From JASFTV01 sp050050615 (GTDB lineage: Bacteria > Desulfobacterota > DSM-4660 > Desulfatiglandales > HGW-15), in assembly GCA_050050615.1 (NCBI GenBank), contig JASFTV010000070.1, positions 1-13,210 of the forward strand: a DNA stretch of 13,210 bases, written 5' to 3'. The notes under the pieces were generated by a model, which was given only the letters and a program-made list of their open reading frames with translations, was not told the DNA's origin and did no database searches. Position 1 is the first letter of the stretch; each line of letters starts with the position of its first letter. Of this stretch, positions 6,513 through 13,138 are shown piece after piece. The position numbers and the translations under genes were made by a program.

Positions 6513-6646
6513 TTCGAAAACCGGCATGACCTCCTTGAAGGCCGAATGCTTCGTTACAATCCTGTTTATGCGCAGCGCTTTGAAGGAATCCGCTATTCGG
6601 GATTCAGAGAATAATTCTTGACTTTTAGAATAGAAGGGAAACTGTG

Positions 6647-7249
6647 ATGAACAAACCATTCATAGATTTCATGAACGCAGAAATGGGTGCAGATACCGTA
6701 TTGATAGCCTGCGGATTGCCTGCATCCTACAAGACAGAAACAACCGAGGTTGTCGCGAAGCTTAAAGGTTACAAGATATTGCGCACCGACATGATCCGCC
6801 TTGAGGTTCTCAAGAATGAGGATATCTTCGATGAAAAAGTGGCATCCAACATGGACAAGCGAAGGCTCGTGTATGACGAAATGTTCAGAATGGCCGATGA
6901 GCTCGCAGGTAAAGGGGAAAGCATCATTCTGGACGCCACTTTCGTCACCCAGTCCCTGCGGAGACGTGCTGCGGAGGTCGCGGCAAAACATGACAAAACC
7001 TTCGTTATCCAGCAGACACAATGTCCCCAAGAGGTATCGCTGAGGAGAATCTCAGAGAGGACCCGGGAGAACTATGAATCCAATGCCCTGACAGAACGAG
7101 CCTACCTGAATAACAAAAAGAAATTTGAACCTGTTGATCTGGAAAATCTCAAGCGACGCCATCCGGCCCTTAGTATTGTGCATCTCCTTGTGGATACAAC
7201 CTCCGATCTGGAGGGCGATTGGATGGTCATTGGTAAGACGACCCGATGA
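6647..7249 (+). CDS. AAA_33/COG0645-type P-loop kinase with a divergent Walker A
   Basis: From the ATG at 6647 the protein has 200 residues. AGAAGGGA stands 7 bp before it; the GTG at 6644 is one codon earlier and too close to that site. The Walker A region reads GLPASYKT (23-30): the Gly that normally precedes Lys-Thr is Tyr28, while Lys29 and Thr30 are kept. SIILDATF (about 91-98) is the family's LDATF signature, and Arg-rich segments around SLRRRAAE and RISERTREN could form the lid. Members are predicted to phosphorylate small molecules and often form the C-terminal half of fusions with COG2187. Here the partner is the separate gene ending at 6164. Because the rest of the fold is intact, the Tyr looks like a subfamily trait rather than decay. 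The substrate is unknown. Confidence 0.8.
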   Translation: MNKPFIDFMNAEMGADTVLIACGLPASYKTETTEVVAKLKGYKILRTDMIRLEVLKNEDIFDEKVASNMDKRRLVYDEMFRMADELAGKGESIILDATFVTQSLRRRAAEVAAKHDKTFVIQQTQCPQEVSLRRISERTRENYESNALTERAYLNNKKKFEPVDLENLKRRHPALSIVHLLVDTTSDLEGDWMVIGKTTR

Positions 7250-7302
7250 AGCCGGCATCAAGGATCGGTTTCACTCGCCTTAGCACGGACTCCATTTTCG
7301 TA

Positions 7303-7361
7303 GCCCCGCATGGCTCGCGACTCGGTGCTGGTGGGAACCTGAATTTTGGGCACCGTGGGGC
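7303..7361 (+). repeat. Bulged hairpin upstream of adenine deaminase
   Basis: CGGTGC (7323-7328) pairs perfectly with GCACCG (7350-7355). Outside it GCCCC (7303-7307) can pair with GGGGC (7357-7361), leaving a 15-base bulge on the left side only. It is about 80 bp before the ade start, in the 190-bp gap after the P-loop kinase. It does not show the conserved core of the purine riboswitch. It may be a regulatory leader structure or chance. Confidence 0.3.
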
Positions 7362-7439
7362 ATCTTGTAAATACAGGCACTTAGCTCGTTTAGAAGCGTG
7401 CTTTCGATCTATTTCGGACAGCAGTGATAACGAGTAAAC

Positions 7440-9170
7440 ATGAATAGCGAGATAGAAGCGCTAAGAGAACGGATCAAGGCCGGCAAAAGGGAGATACCCG
7501 CTGATCTCGTACTAAAAAAGGGAAGGGTCGTGAATGTCTTTTCCGGGATGATCCAGGAATGCGACGTGGCTGTTCATGCCGGCTTTGTTGTGGGTTTGGG
7601 CCCTGACTATCACGGAAAAGAAGAGGTGGACATTTCAGGAAGGTGGGTCACGCCGGGTCTGATGGATGGACACTTTCACATTGAAAGCAGCATGCTTCTT
7701 CCCTCTAGACTCGCTCAAGCCCTTCTTCCGTATGGCACGACAGCCATCGTCTCAGACCCCCATGAAATTGCCAATGTCATGGGTATCGAGGGAATACGTT
7801 TTATGCTCAGGGAGAGCCAATCCATCCCTTTTGACATCTTTTTTGTGGCCCCGTCCTGCGTCCCTGCAACGCACCTTGAAACATCCGGCGGCCAATTATC
7901 ATCGAAGGACCTGAAGGAACTGACAAGGGAGCCCAGGATCCTGGGGCTGGCCGAAATGATGAACTACCCGGGTGTTCTCATGGGCGATCAGGACGTTCTC
8001 GAAAAGCTGGTCCTTTTCCGGGACAGAGTTATCGACGGTCACGCACCTTCTCTGAAGGGATATGATCTTCAGGGCTACCTCTCAGCTGGCATCAGATCTG
8101 ACCACGAAACCTCTGATTGTAGCGAAGGCATGGAAAAACTCCAGAGCGGTATGATCCTCATGATCCGTGAGGGAACTTCAGCGAAAAACCTCGAGGAACT
8201 TCTCCCACTCGTCAGAGATGACAATGCACGAAGGTTTTGTTTTGTCTCCGACGACTTACACCCGCAGGACATCCGCCAAAGAGGGCATCTCAACTTCATG
8301 ATAAGAAAAGCGATTCAATTGGGCCTAAATCCGGTCACCGCGGTCCAGTTGGCTACACTAAATCCCTCCGAGTACTTTGGGTTCAGGGATAGGGGCGCTA
8401 TCGCCCCTGGATATCGAGCCGATCTTGTGGTGCTTGCTGACTTTGAAAATTTTGAGATCGAGAGGGTTTATAAAGCGGGCCTCCCGGTGTATGATGAGGG
8501 AAGATTGATAGCCTTTCCACTTGAAGAGAAAGCATCCATCCCCGCCTGGCCAATCAAAATCGCCCCTGTGACGCATGAAAGCTTTCGCATCCGCCAGGAA
8601 GGGAAAATAGCCCGAATCATAGCGCTCATACCAGGAGAGATCCTAACCAAGGCGTGCTACGGAGAGGTGAAGTCAGAGGGAGGATGGGTGGTATCGGATA
8701 CTGAAAGGGATGTCCTGAAATTGGCGGTTGTGGAAAGGCACAAAGCGAGCGGCAGAACAGGCATGGGCTTAGTCAAAGGGTTTGGCCTGAAAGCAGGGGC
8801 ATTGGCCACTTCAGTGGCCCACGATTCCCACAATATCATTAGTGTCGGCGTCAATGATCGGGATATGTGCCGCGCAGTGGACGAAGTAAAACGGATCGGC
8901 GGGGGCATGGTCGTAGCCAGTGGGGAGAAAATCTTGGCAAGAACGCCCCTTAAGGTGGCCGGGCTCATGTCTACAGAACCTCTGGATCGTCTGACAGAAC
9001 AACTAGAGGGCCTGAACCGTGCAGCTCACGCCTTGGGGTGCCTCGTCCCAGAGCCTTTTATGTCCCTTTCATTTATGGCGCTGCCTGTTATCCCGGAGTT
9101 GAAGCTCACAGATATGGGATTGGTGGATATTCACAAATTCACGCTCGTCCCCCTGTTTGGCGAGGGCTGA
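7440..9170 (+). CDS. ade: Adenine deaminase
   Basis: This 576-residue protein is the normal length for the Ade (COG1001) amidohydrolase family. It converts adenine to hypoxanthine and ammonia in purine salvage, using a binuclear metal centre. Diagnostic motifs are DGHFHIESSM (His78, His80, Glu82), SDPHEIANV (about 108), LAEMMNYPGV, DGHAP (about 199), SDHETSD (about 220), SDDLHP and, in the C-terminal domain, AHDSHNI and GGGMVV. The ATG at 7440 follows a weak ribosome site (CGAG). The gene is 190 bp after the P-loop kinase, so it may have its own promoter, though none stands out. Together with PNP and MtaD on the other strand it adds a third purine-deaminating or cleaving step that feeds hypoxanthine. 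Dihydropyrimidinase-like relatives lack these motifs, so the call is firm. Confidence 0.95.
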   Translation: MNSEIEALRERIKAGKREIPADLVLKKGRVVNVFSGMIQECDVAVHAGFVVGLGPDYHGKEEVDISGRWVTPGLMDGHFHIESSMLLPSRLAQALLPYGTTAIVSDPHEIANVMGIEGIRFMLRESQSIPFDIFFVAPSCVPATHLETSGGQLSSKDLKELTREPRILGLAEMMNYPGVLMGDQDVLEKLVLFRDRVIDGHAPSLKGYDLQGYLSAGIRSDHETSDCSEGMEKLQSGMILMIREGTSAKNLEELLPLVRDDNARRFCFVSDDLHPQDIRQRGHLNFMIRKAIQLGLNPVTAVQLATLNPSEYFGFRDRGAIAPGYRADLVVLADFENFEIERVYKAGLPVYDEGRLIAFPLEEKASIPAWPIKIAPVTHESFRIRQEGKIARIIALIPGEILTKACYGEVKSEGGWVVSDTERDVLKLAVVERHKASGRTGMGLVKGFGLKAGALATSVAHDSHNIISVGVNDRDMCRAVDEVKRIGGGMVVASGEKILARTPLKVAGLMSTEPLDRLTEQLEGLNRAAHALGCLVPEPFMSLSFMALPVIPELKLTDMGLVDIHKFTLVPLFGEG

Positions 9171-9185
9171 CAAAAAAGCTTAGTG

Positions 9186-9199
9186 ACGCTCAAAAGCGT
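9186..9199 (+). repeat. Short hairpin ACGCT-CAAA-AGCGT after ade
   Basis: A perfect 5-bp stem with a 4-base loop, 15 bp beyond the ade stop. No T-run follows, so by itself it is not a terminator. It may help define the mRNA 3' end. Confidence 0.3.
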
Positions 9200-9212
9200 T
9201 CGCATGGAGCAT

Positions 9213-9254
9213 GGTCCCTTACGGAAAGCCTTTTTGTCCGCCGTGACCGTTTTT
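9213..9254 (+). terminator. Possible terminator downstream of ade
   Basis: GGTC (9213-9216) and ACGG (9221-9224) can pair with CCGT (9241-9244) and GACC (9245-9248), leaving a 4-base bulge, and TTTTT (9250-9254) follows one base later. The stem is interrupted and the loop is 16 bases, so the call is weak. Just beyond, CCTCCGG (9258-9264) and CCGGAGG (9282-9288) form another hairpin without a T-run. Confidence 0.35.
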
Positions 9255-9399
9255 CTCCCTCCGGGCCGTAGGCCCTATGGGCCGGAGGCAAGGGGATAGA
9301 GGAATGATGCCTCAGCCATGTATACGCTTTTGGACGTTAGGAAAAATTTGGAGAGAGCAGGGTGGAAGAAAAGCACGTTTGTTTTGAGGGATGATCGCT

Positions 9400-10293
9400 A
9401 TGTCTCTGACCTCGGTAGGAATTATCTACAAATACAATTTTGAGCCGGCAAGGGTGGAGGCCCAGAAGCTTGAGGAATGGCTGAGGGCTAAGGGTGTGGC
9501 CGCATTTTCTGAAGAAATGGGGGCCACAGGAAAGATGAATACCTGTTTTGAAGGCCCGAGCCAGATTCCCAATGATGTTCAGCTCTTCATTGTCCTTGGC
9601 GGGGACGGCACCCTCCTCGGCGCTGCTCGAAGGGTGGCACGATACGGGGTCCCCATTCTGGGCGTCAATTTAGGCGGTTTGGGCTTTTTGACTGAAATCC
9701 CGGTTAAGAGACTCTATCCGGCCATGGAGATGATGCTCAAAGGCGAGCTTGAAGCTGAAAGCCGGCTGATGCTCGAGACAAAGGTCCTGCGCGAAGGAAA
9801 AGAGGCTTGTCGTTTTATGGTCCTGAATGATGTGGTCATCAACAAGGGCGCGCTGGCAAGGATTATCAATCTTGACGTCTACATCAATGAGCAGTTCCTG
9901 ACAACCTTTAAAGCGGATGGTCTTATCGTCTCCACACCGACTGGCTCGACAGCCTATAACTTGTCGGCTGGTGGCCCCGTGCTTTACCCAACCATGGCTA
10001 GCTATATACTGACACCGATTTGCCCCTTTACCCTAACGAACAGGCCCATTATACTCACAGACTCGCATACCGTGTGCATAAGGCTCACCAAAGAAAGTGA
10101 GGAGGAGAGGGTGAGCCTGACATTTGACGGCCAGGTGGGCTTTGACCTCATGCAAGGCGATGAGGTCCTGATATATACATCTAAAGAACGGATAAAACTG
10201 ATCAAATCCCCTGATCAGAGTTATTTTGAAATCCTTCGGGAAAAATTGATGTGGGGTGGTACCACCTTTGCGAATAAGGATGAAGACAATTAG
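9400..10293 (+). CDS. nadK: NAD kinase
   Basis: The protein has 297 residues from the ATG at 9400. GAGGG ends 9 bp before this ATG but touches the alternative ATG at 9391, so 9400 is the better start. NAD kinase makes NADP from NAD with ATP (or polyphosphate) and controls the NADP pool in the cytosol. The family signatures are present: GGDGTLLGAAR (67-77), a Gly-rich GVNLGGLGFL (about 91-100), the LNDVV site (about 144) and DGLIVSTPTGSTAYNLSAGGP (about 170-190), with FDGQ near the C-terminus. The gene starts a compact rightward group: it overlaps the DUF4911 gene by 14 bp, and miaB follows. A 229-bp gap separates it from ade. It is complete, with no odd residues noticed. Confidence 0.95.
   Translation: MSLTSVGIIYKYNFEPARVEAQKLEEWLRAKGVAAFSEEMGATGKMNTCFEGPSQIPNDVQLFIVLGGDGTLLGAARRVARYGVPILGVNLGGLGFLTEIPVKRLYPAMEMMLKGELEAESRLMLETKVLREGKEACRFMVLNDVVINKGALARIINLDVYINEQFLTTFKADGLIVSTPTGSTAYNLSAGGPVLYPTMASYILTPICPFTLTNRPIILTDSHTVCIRLTKESEEERVSLTFDGQVGFDLMQGDEVLIYTSKERIKLIKSPDQSYFEILREKLMWGGTTFANKDEDN
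10255..10266. repeat. Perfect 12-bp palindrome GGTGGTACCACC
   Basis: It lies inside the 3' end of nadK, 14 bp before the ATG of the DUF4911 gene. As RNA it has too little loop for a stable hairpin in one strand. A DNA-binding site or chance are both possible. Confidence 0.3.
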
Positions 10294-10501
10294 ACGCATC
10301 TATCGAGTGGATCGGCGAGAGATCATATACCTCAGGGTCATTATCGAATCCTATGACGGCATGGCCATTGTAAGAACCGTTGATCCCAATGAGGCATTGA
10401 TTGAATTACAGATCTCTCCAGGCTGTGAGAATCTTGTTCTTGCGTTGCTGGATGATTTGAAGGAAAAAGAAGCGCTGGAATTGACACCTATCACATCTTG
10501 A
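10280..10501 (+). CDS. DUF4911 family small protein
   Basis: From the ATG at 10280 this encodes 73 residues beginning MKTIRRIYRVDRREI. The composition and order (basic start, RVDRREIIYLRVIIESYDG, VRTVDP, ELQISPGCE, then an acidic helix) match the DUF4911 proteins that I recall from Desulfobacterota, often beside nadK and miaB. The function is unknown. The compact alpha/beta pattern with a central ISPGCE turn suggests a small folded domain, not a membrane or secreted protein. It overlaps the end of nadK by 14 bp, which implies translational coupling; no independent ribosome site is evident. An in-frame GTG at 10256 would add eight residues with no family support. Confidence 0.75.
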   Translation: MKTIRRIYRVDRREIIYLRVIIESYDGMAIVRTVDPNEALIELQISPGCENLVLALLDDLKEKEALELTPITS

Positions 10502-10525
10502 ACTCGTAATCAGAGGTTGACCTCT

Positions 10526-11845
10526 TTGCACCGCCATTACTACATAGCAACCATGGGCTGCCAGATGAACGAATATGATTCAGACTATCTGGGCCAAATT
10601 TTGCAAAACTCAAATTATCTTCCGACCACTGACCCCAAAAAGGCTGATCTGATCCTTATTAATACCTGCACGGTCAGAGCGAAGGCAGAACAAAAGGCGT
10701 ATAGCCTTCTCGGTCGAATGACGGCTTTGAAAAAGAGAAAACCTCACCTTGTTGTGGGCCTCACGGGATGTCTTGCCCAACAAAAGGGGGCCAGCCTGCT
10801 GGAGGCATTCCCAAAGCTCGACCTGGTGCTGGGTCCCCGAGAGATCGGCGGTTTTCAGGAGATCCTCAGCAAGGTGGTCAATCGGGGGGAAAGATTGGCA
10901 GCCACGGATATGGATCTCGAGCCAGTCCCTCCCATCAAACGACCCGGATACTTCGTGGGGCATGTGAAAAGCTATGTATCCATCATGGAGGGCTGTAACA
11001 ACTTCTGTACTTACTGTGTGGTCCCCTATGTCAGGGGTAAGGAAGTGAGCAGACAGCCTGAGGAGCTCATCGAAGAAGTGCAGCATTTAGTCCGTCAGGG
11101 GGTTAAAGAGATCACCCTTCTGGGGCAGAATGTGAATTCTTATTTCTGTGGGGGCGAAAAGGCATTTGGCTTTACAGATCTTCTTAGGGCTCTAGACGAA
11201 GTGGAGGGCCTTAAAAGAATTCGGTTCACCACCTCTCACCCCAAGGATTTGTCCGACGAACTCATTCACTGTTTTGGGGGCCTGGAACATCTTTGTCCCC
11301 ACATTCATCTCCCGTTGCAAGCCGGTTCCAATCGAGTGCTCAAGGCGATGAGAAGGGGATATACCCGAGAGAAGTATTTGGATTTAATACAAAAGTTGAA
11401 GGCCCTCAGGCCGGGTATCGCTGTAACAAGCGATATGATGGTAGGCTTTCCAGGTGAATCTGATTCAGATTTCAAAGAGACCCTTGATATGATAAGAAGA
11501 ATAGAATTTGACAACATTTACTCATTCAAGTACTCAGACCGGGAGGGCACATTGGCCGCGAAAATGAAAGGCAAGATCCCAGAAAGTGAAAAATCCTCCA
11601 GATTATCTGCTCTCCAGACCCTTCAAAGGGCGATCACCCTGAAAAAGAATCGGAAACTTGTGGGAGCGATCGTCGAAATCCTGGTCGAAGGCGAGAGCAA
11701 GAGAGGTGGTCAGCTGACAGGGCGTACCGGAACAAACAAGGTCGTCAATTTTATTAGTAATTATAATAGTATAGGAAATTTAATTAATGTAATGATTAAA
11801 TGCGCCTATGCCAATTCCCTGTGGGGGGAGAGAAGAGAAGGCTAG
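10526..11845 (+). CDS. miaB: tRNA-2-methylthio-N6-isopentenyladenosine37 synthase MiaB
   Basis: This radical-SAM methylthiotransferase adds the methylthio group to i6A37 of tRNAs that read UNN codons. The N-terminal UPF0004 domain has the three cluster cysteines in GCQMNEYDS (Cys12), NTC (Cys48) and TGC (Cys82). The radical-SAM motif CxxxCxxC is EGCNNFCTYC (Cys157, 161, 164). HLPLQAGSNRVLKAMRRGYTREKY and MVGFPGES are typical MiaB segments, and a C-terminal TRAM domain follows (about 375-439). GCQMN and YVSIMEGCNNFCTYC favour MiaB over MtaB or RimO. A TTG at 10517 is in frame but abuts the AGAGG at 10512-10516; the TTG at 10526 is spaced 9 bp from it and is preferred. Both starts are TTG, suggesting modest expression. 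Codons around 11745-11805 are strikingly AT-rich. MiaB yields SAH and 5'-deoxyadenosine, substrates of the MtaD family. Confidence 0.93.
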   Translation: MHRHYYIATMGCQMNEYDSDYLGQILQNSNYLPTTDPKKADLILINTCTVRAKAEQKAYSLLGRMTALKKRKPHLVVGLTGCLAQQKGASLLEAFPKLDLVLGPREIGGFQEILSKVVNRGERLAATDMDLEPVPPIKRPGYFVGHVKSYVSIMEGCNNFCTYCVVPYVRGKEVSRQPEELIEEVQHLVRQGVKEITLLGQNVNSYFCGGEKAFGFTDLLRALDEVEGLKRIRFTTSHPKDLSDELIHCFGGLEHLCPHIHLPLQAGSNRVLKAMRRGYTREKYLDLIQKLKALRPGIAVTSDMMVGFPGESDSDFKETLDMIRRIEFDNIYSFKYSDREGTLAAKMKGKIPESEKSSRLSALQTLQRAITLKKNRKLVGAIVEILVEGESKRGGQLTGRTGTNKVVNFISNYNSIGNLINVMIKCAYANSLWGERREG

Positions 11846-11877
11846 CCTCTCTGGCCCTGAAGCATTGAGCCTATATT

Positions 11878-12756
11878 ATGATGGAAGACCAACCTATTGA
11901 TTATACAAAAGAATCCGTCCTTGTCGTGGATGATGACCCCCAACTCAGGGCCGTTCTCGAAGAACTGCTGCGCGCGCTTCGATTTGAGACAGCCTCAGCG
12001 GGCAGTGCCATGGATGCCATAAGCATGCTTGAACAAACGGACTACACGTTCCTATTGGCAGACATGAAAATGCCAGGGATCGACGGGTTGGAATTGGTCC
12101 GAAGAGTCAAACAAAGCTTTCCAGCCGTCAGCATCATAGCCATGACAGCCTTTGGCGATGAATATAAATATATTGATGTCATCAATGCTGGGGCAACCGA
12201 TTTTATCAAGAAACCCATCAACATCGCAGAATTGGAAGCCAAGGTCAGAAGAACCATTAACGAGCGAAATCTCAGAGAGGAGCTCAGCAGGCTCTCCATT
12301 ACCGATTCTCTGACAGGCCTTTACAATCAAAGACATTTCTACCGGCGTCTGGAAGACGAAATCCGTAGGTGCAACAGGCAAAACCACGAACTCTCCTTAA
12401 TGCTCCTGGATCTGGACAATTTTAAAGCGTACAATGACAAACACGGCCATCTCGCCGGGGATGAGGTGCTCAAATCTGTGGGCGATTTGATCAACAGAAG
12501 TATTCGGCAGGGCATGGATTCCGGTTATCGCTACGGCGGCGATGAATTTGCCGTCATCCTTGTAGGTGCCGACCTCAGTATAGCCGCCGACATCGGCAAG
12601 CGGATCCAGGACGCCCTGGAACAAAATGGCGTTGTCACCGCAAGCATGGGTTTTGTCAAATATTCTCAAGGCATGAGTATTAAAGAATTTGTTGCTCACG
12701 CGGACAGACAACTTTACACGGTGAAGGAGGCATACAAGAACGAATCGGGGAAGTAG
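11878..12756 (+). CDS. Response regulator with GGDEF domain (diguanylate cyclase)
   Basis: This 292-residue cytosolic protein consists of a receiver domain (about 13-130) and a GGDEF domain (about 138-288). The receiver has the acidic pocket Asp18-Asp20, phospho-acceptor Asp62 in LLADMKMPG, the switch Thr in AMTAFG and Lys in FIKKPI. The GGDEF domain starts with the typical SITDSLTGLYNQRHF and has an intact active site RYGGDEF (GGDEF at 220-224), so it should make cyclic di-GMP from two GTP when phosphorylated. The inhibitory RxxD site is not in register: counting back from the conserved DxxxRY Asp gives Gln where Arg is expected (RQGMD), so product inhibition may be weak. The cognate histidine kinase is not in the window. 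The gene follows miaB by 32 bp. ATG codons at 11878 and 11881 are both possible; the ribosome site is poor. Confidence 0.92.
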   Translation: MMEDQPIDYTKESVLVVDDDPQLRAVLEELLRALRFETASAGSAMDAISMLEQTDYTFLLADMKMPGIDGLELVRRVKQSFPAVSIIAMTAFGDEYKYIDVINAGATDFIKKPINIAELEAKVRRTINERNLREELSRLSITDSLTGLYNQRHFYRRLEDEIRRCNRQNHELSLMLLDLDNFKAYNDKHGHLAGDEVLKSVGDLINRSIRQGMDSGYRYGGDEFAVILVGADLSIAADIGKRIQDALEQNGVVTASMGFVKYSQGMSIKEFVAHADRQLYTVKEAYKNESGK

Positions 12757-12900
12757 GTTCTGATAATATATATTATGTAAACTAATTCCCCCTCAAGCCT
12801 TCCAACGCCCTCATTTGGGCTTGGGACCCACCGATCCGTGGATACCCTCCTCCAAGACCCTAGCCGTGCTCGGCAGCCTGCGGAGCCGCAAAATATTTTG

Positions 12901-12927
12901 TTGACAAGCCTCATTGCGGTGTATAGA
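12901..12927 (+). promoter_or_regulatory. Strong sigma70-type promoter for the small basic protein gene
   Basis: TTGACA (12901-12906) is a perfect -35 box. TATAGA (12922-12927) follows after 15 bp; alternatively TAGAAA (12924-12929) gives a 17-bp spacer. An AT-rich segment (AAAATATTTTG) lies just upstream and may act as an UP element. Transcription should start about 12935, giving a leader of about 35 nt with GGAGG at 12954-12958. Confidence 0.65.
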
Positions 12928-12968
12928 AATACGTCATTCTTTTTCTGTTGATCGGAGGTTCGGTCTTA

Positions 12969-13058
12969 ATGGGTAGCGTGGTCAAAAAGCGTCGCAAGAA
13001 GATCAGAAGGCATAAGTACAGGAAGCAAAAGAAAAAGATGCGGCACAAAAACAAGTAG
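12969..13058 (+). CDS. Very small basic protein, AURKAIP1/COX24 (mS38, bS22-like) family
   Basis: This is a complete frame of 29 residues, MGSVVKKRRKKIRRHKYRK followed by QKKKMRHKNK, with Lys/Arg/His making up about two thirds. It closely matches the start of mycobacterial ribosomal protein bS22 (MGSVIKKRRKRMSKKKHRK, from memory) and the core of mitochondrial mS38/AURKAIP1. These bind rRNA in the small subunit near the decoding region. A ribosome-associated role is therefore likely, acting as a short RNA-binding helix. It is a real gene by context: perfect -35 at 12901, GGAGG 10 bp before the ATG, and a strong terminator 28 bp after the stop. It is a single-gene unit between the diguanylate cyclase and the convergent acyl-CoA dehydrogenase. 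Genes this short are usually missed by gene finders. Confidence 0.85.
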   Translation: MGSVVKKRRKKIRRHKYRKQKKKMRHKNK

Positions 13059-13086
13059 TTTACTCTCCTGTTCCCCCGAGAACAAG

Positions 13087-13123
13087 GAAGGTAGGTCCGG
13101 CTTTCCGGAACTGCCTTCTTTTT
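13087..13123 (+). terminator. Rho-independent terminator after the small basic protein gene
   Basis: A 14-bp stem (13087-13100 with 13105-13118, loop CTTT) pairs throughout except for one G-A mismatch and one G-U pair, and runs straight into TTTTT (13119-13123). It lies 28 bp beyond the stop codon and 15 bp before the convergent gene's stop. The opposite strand lacks a good T-run, so it mainly serves the plus strand. Confidence 0.85.
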
Positions 13124-13138
13124 GATTGAAACGGCGGT

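Larger units (their letters stand above)
6165..6646. other. Intergenic region of 482 bp with palindromes, promoter-like and terminator-like sites
   Basis: This stretch separates two genes that are one fused gene in many other bacteria. It contains an extended -10 promoter (6246-6254), a nested inverted-repeat region (6370-6512), and a terminator-like hairpin with T6 (6473-6499). A 64-codon minus frame (6476-6282, GTG start) lies inside the palindromes and shows no recognisable motif. From 6513 to 6646 I see only the ribosome site of the next gene. Confidence 0.55.

Noticed and set aside
7246..7437. 63-codon frame starting in an ATGA overlap with the P-loop kinase stop and ending just before ade
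   Set aside because: The position is suggestive, but there is no ribosome site, the composition is Ser/Arg/Gly-rich without pattern, and it covers the hairpin region.
7250..7439. Purine riboswitch before ade
   Set aside because: The conserved core and three-way junction are not seen, only a bulged hairpin.
9318..9443. 41-codon frame (MYTLLDVRKNLERAGW...) running into the nadK start
   Set aside because: It overlaps the start of nadK out of phase, has no well-placed ribosome site and no known family.
12714..12914. 66-codon minus-strand frame
   Set aside because: It overlaps the diguanylate cyclase end and the promoter upstream region and has no motif.
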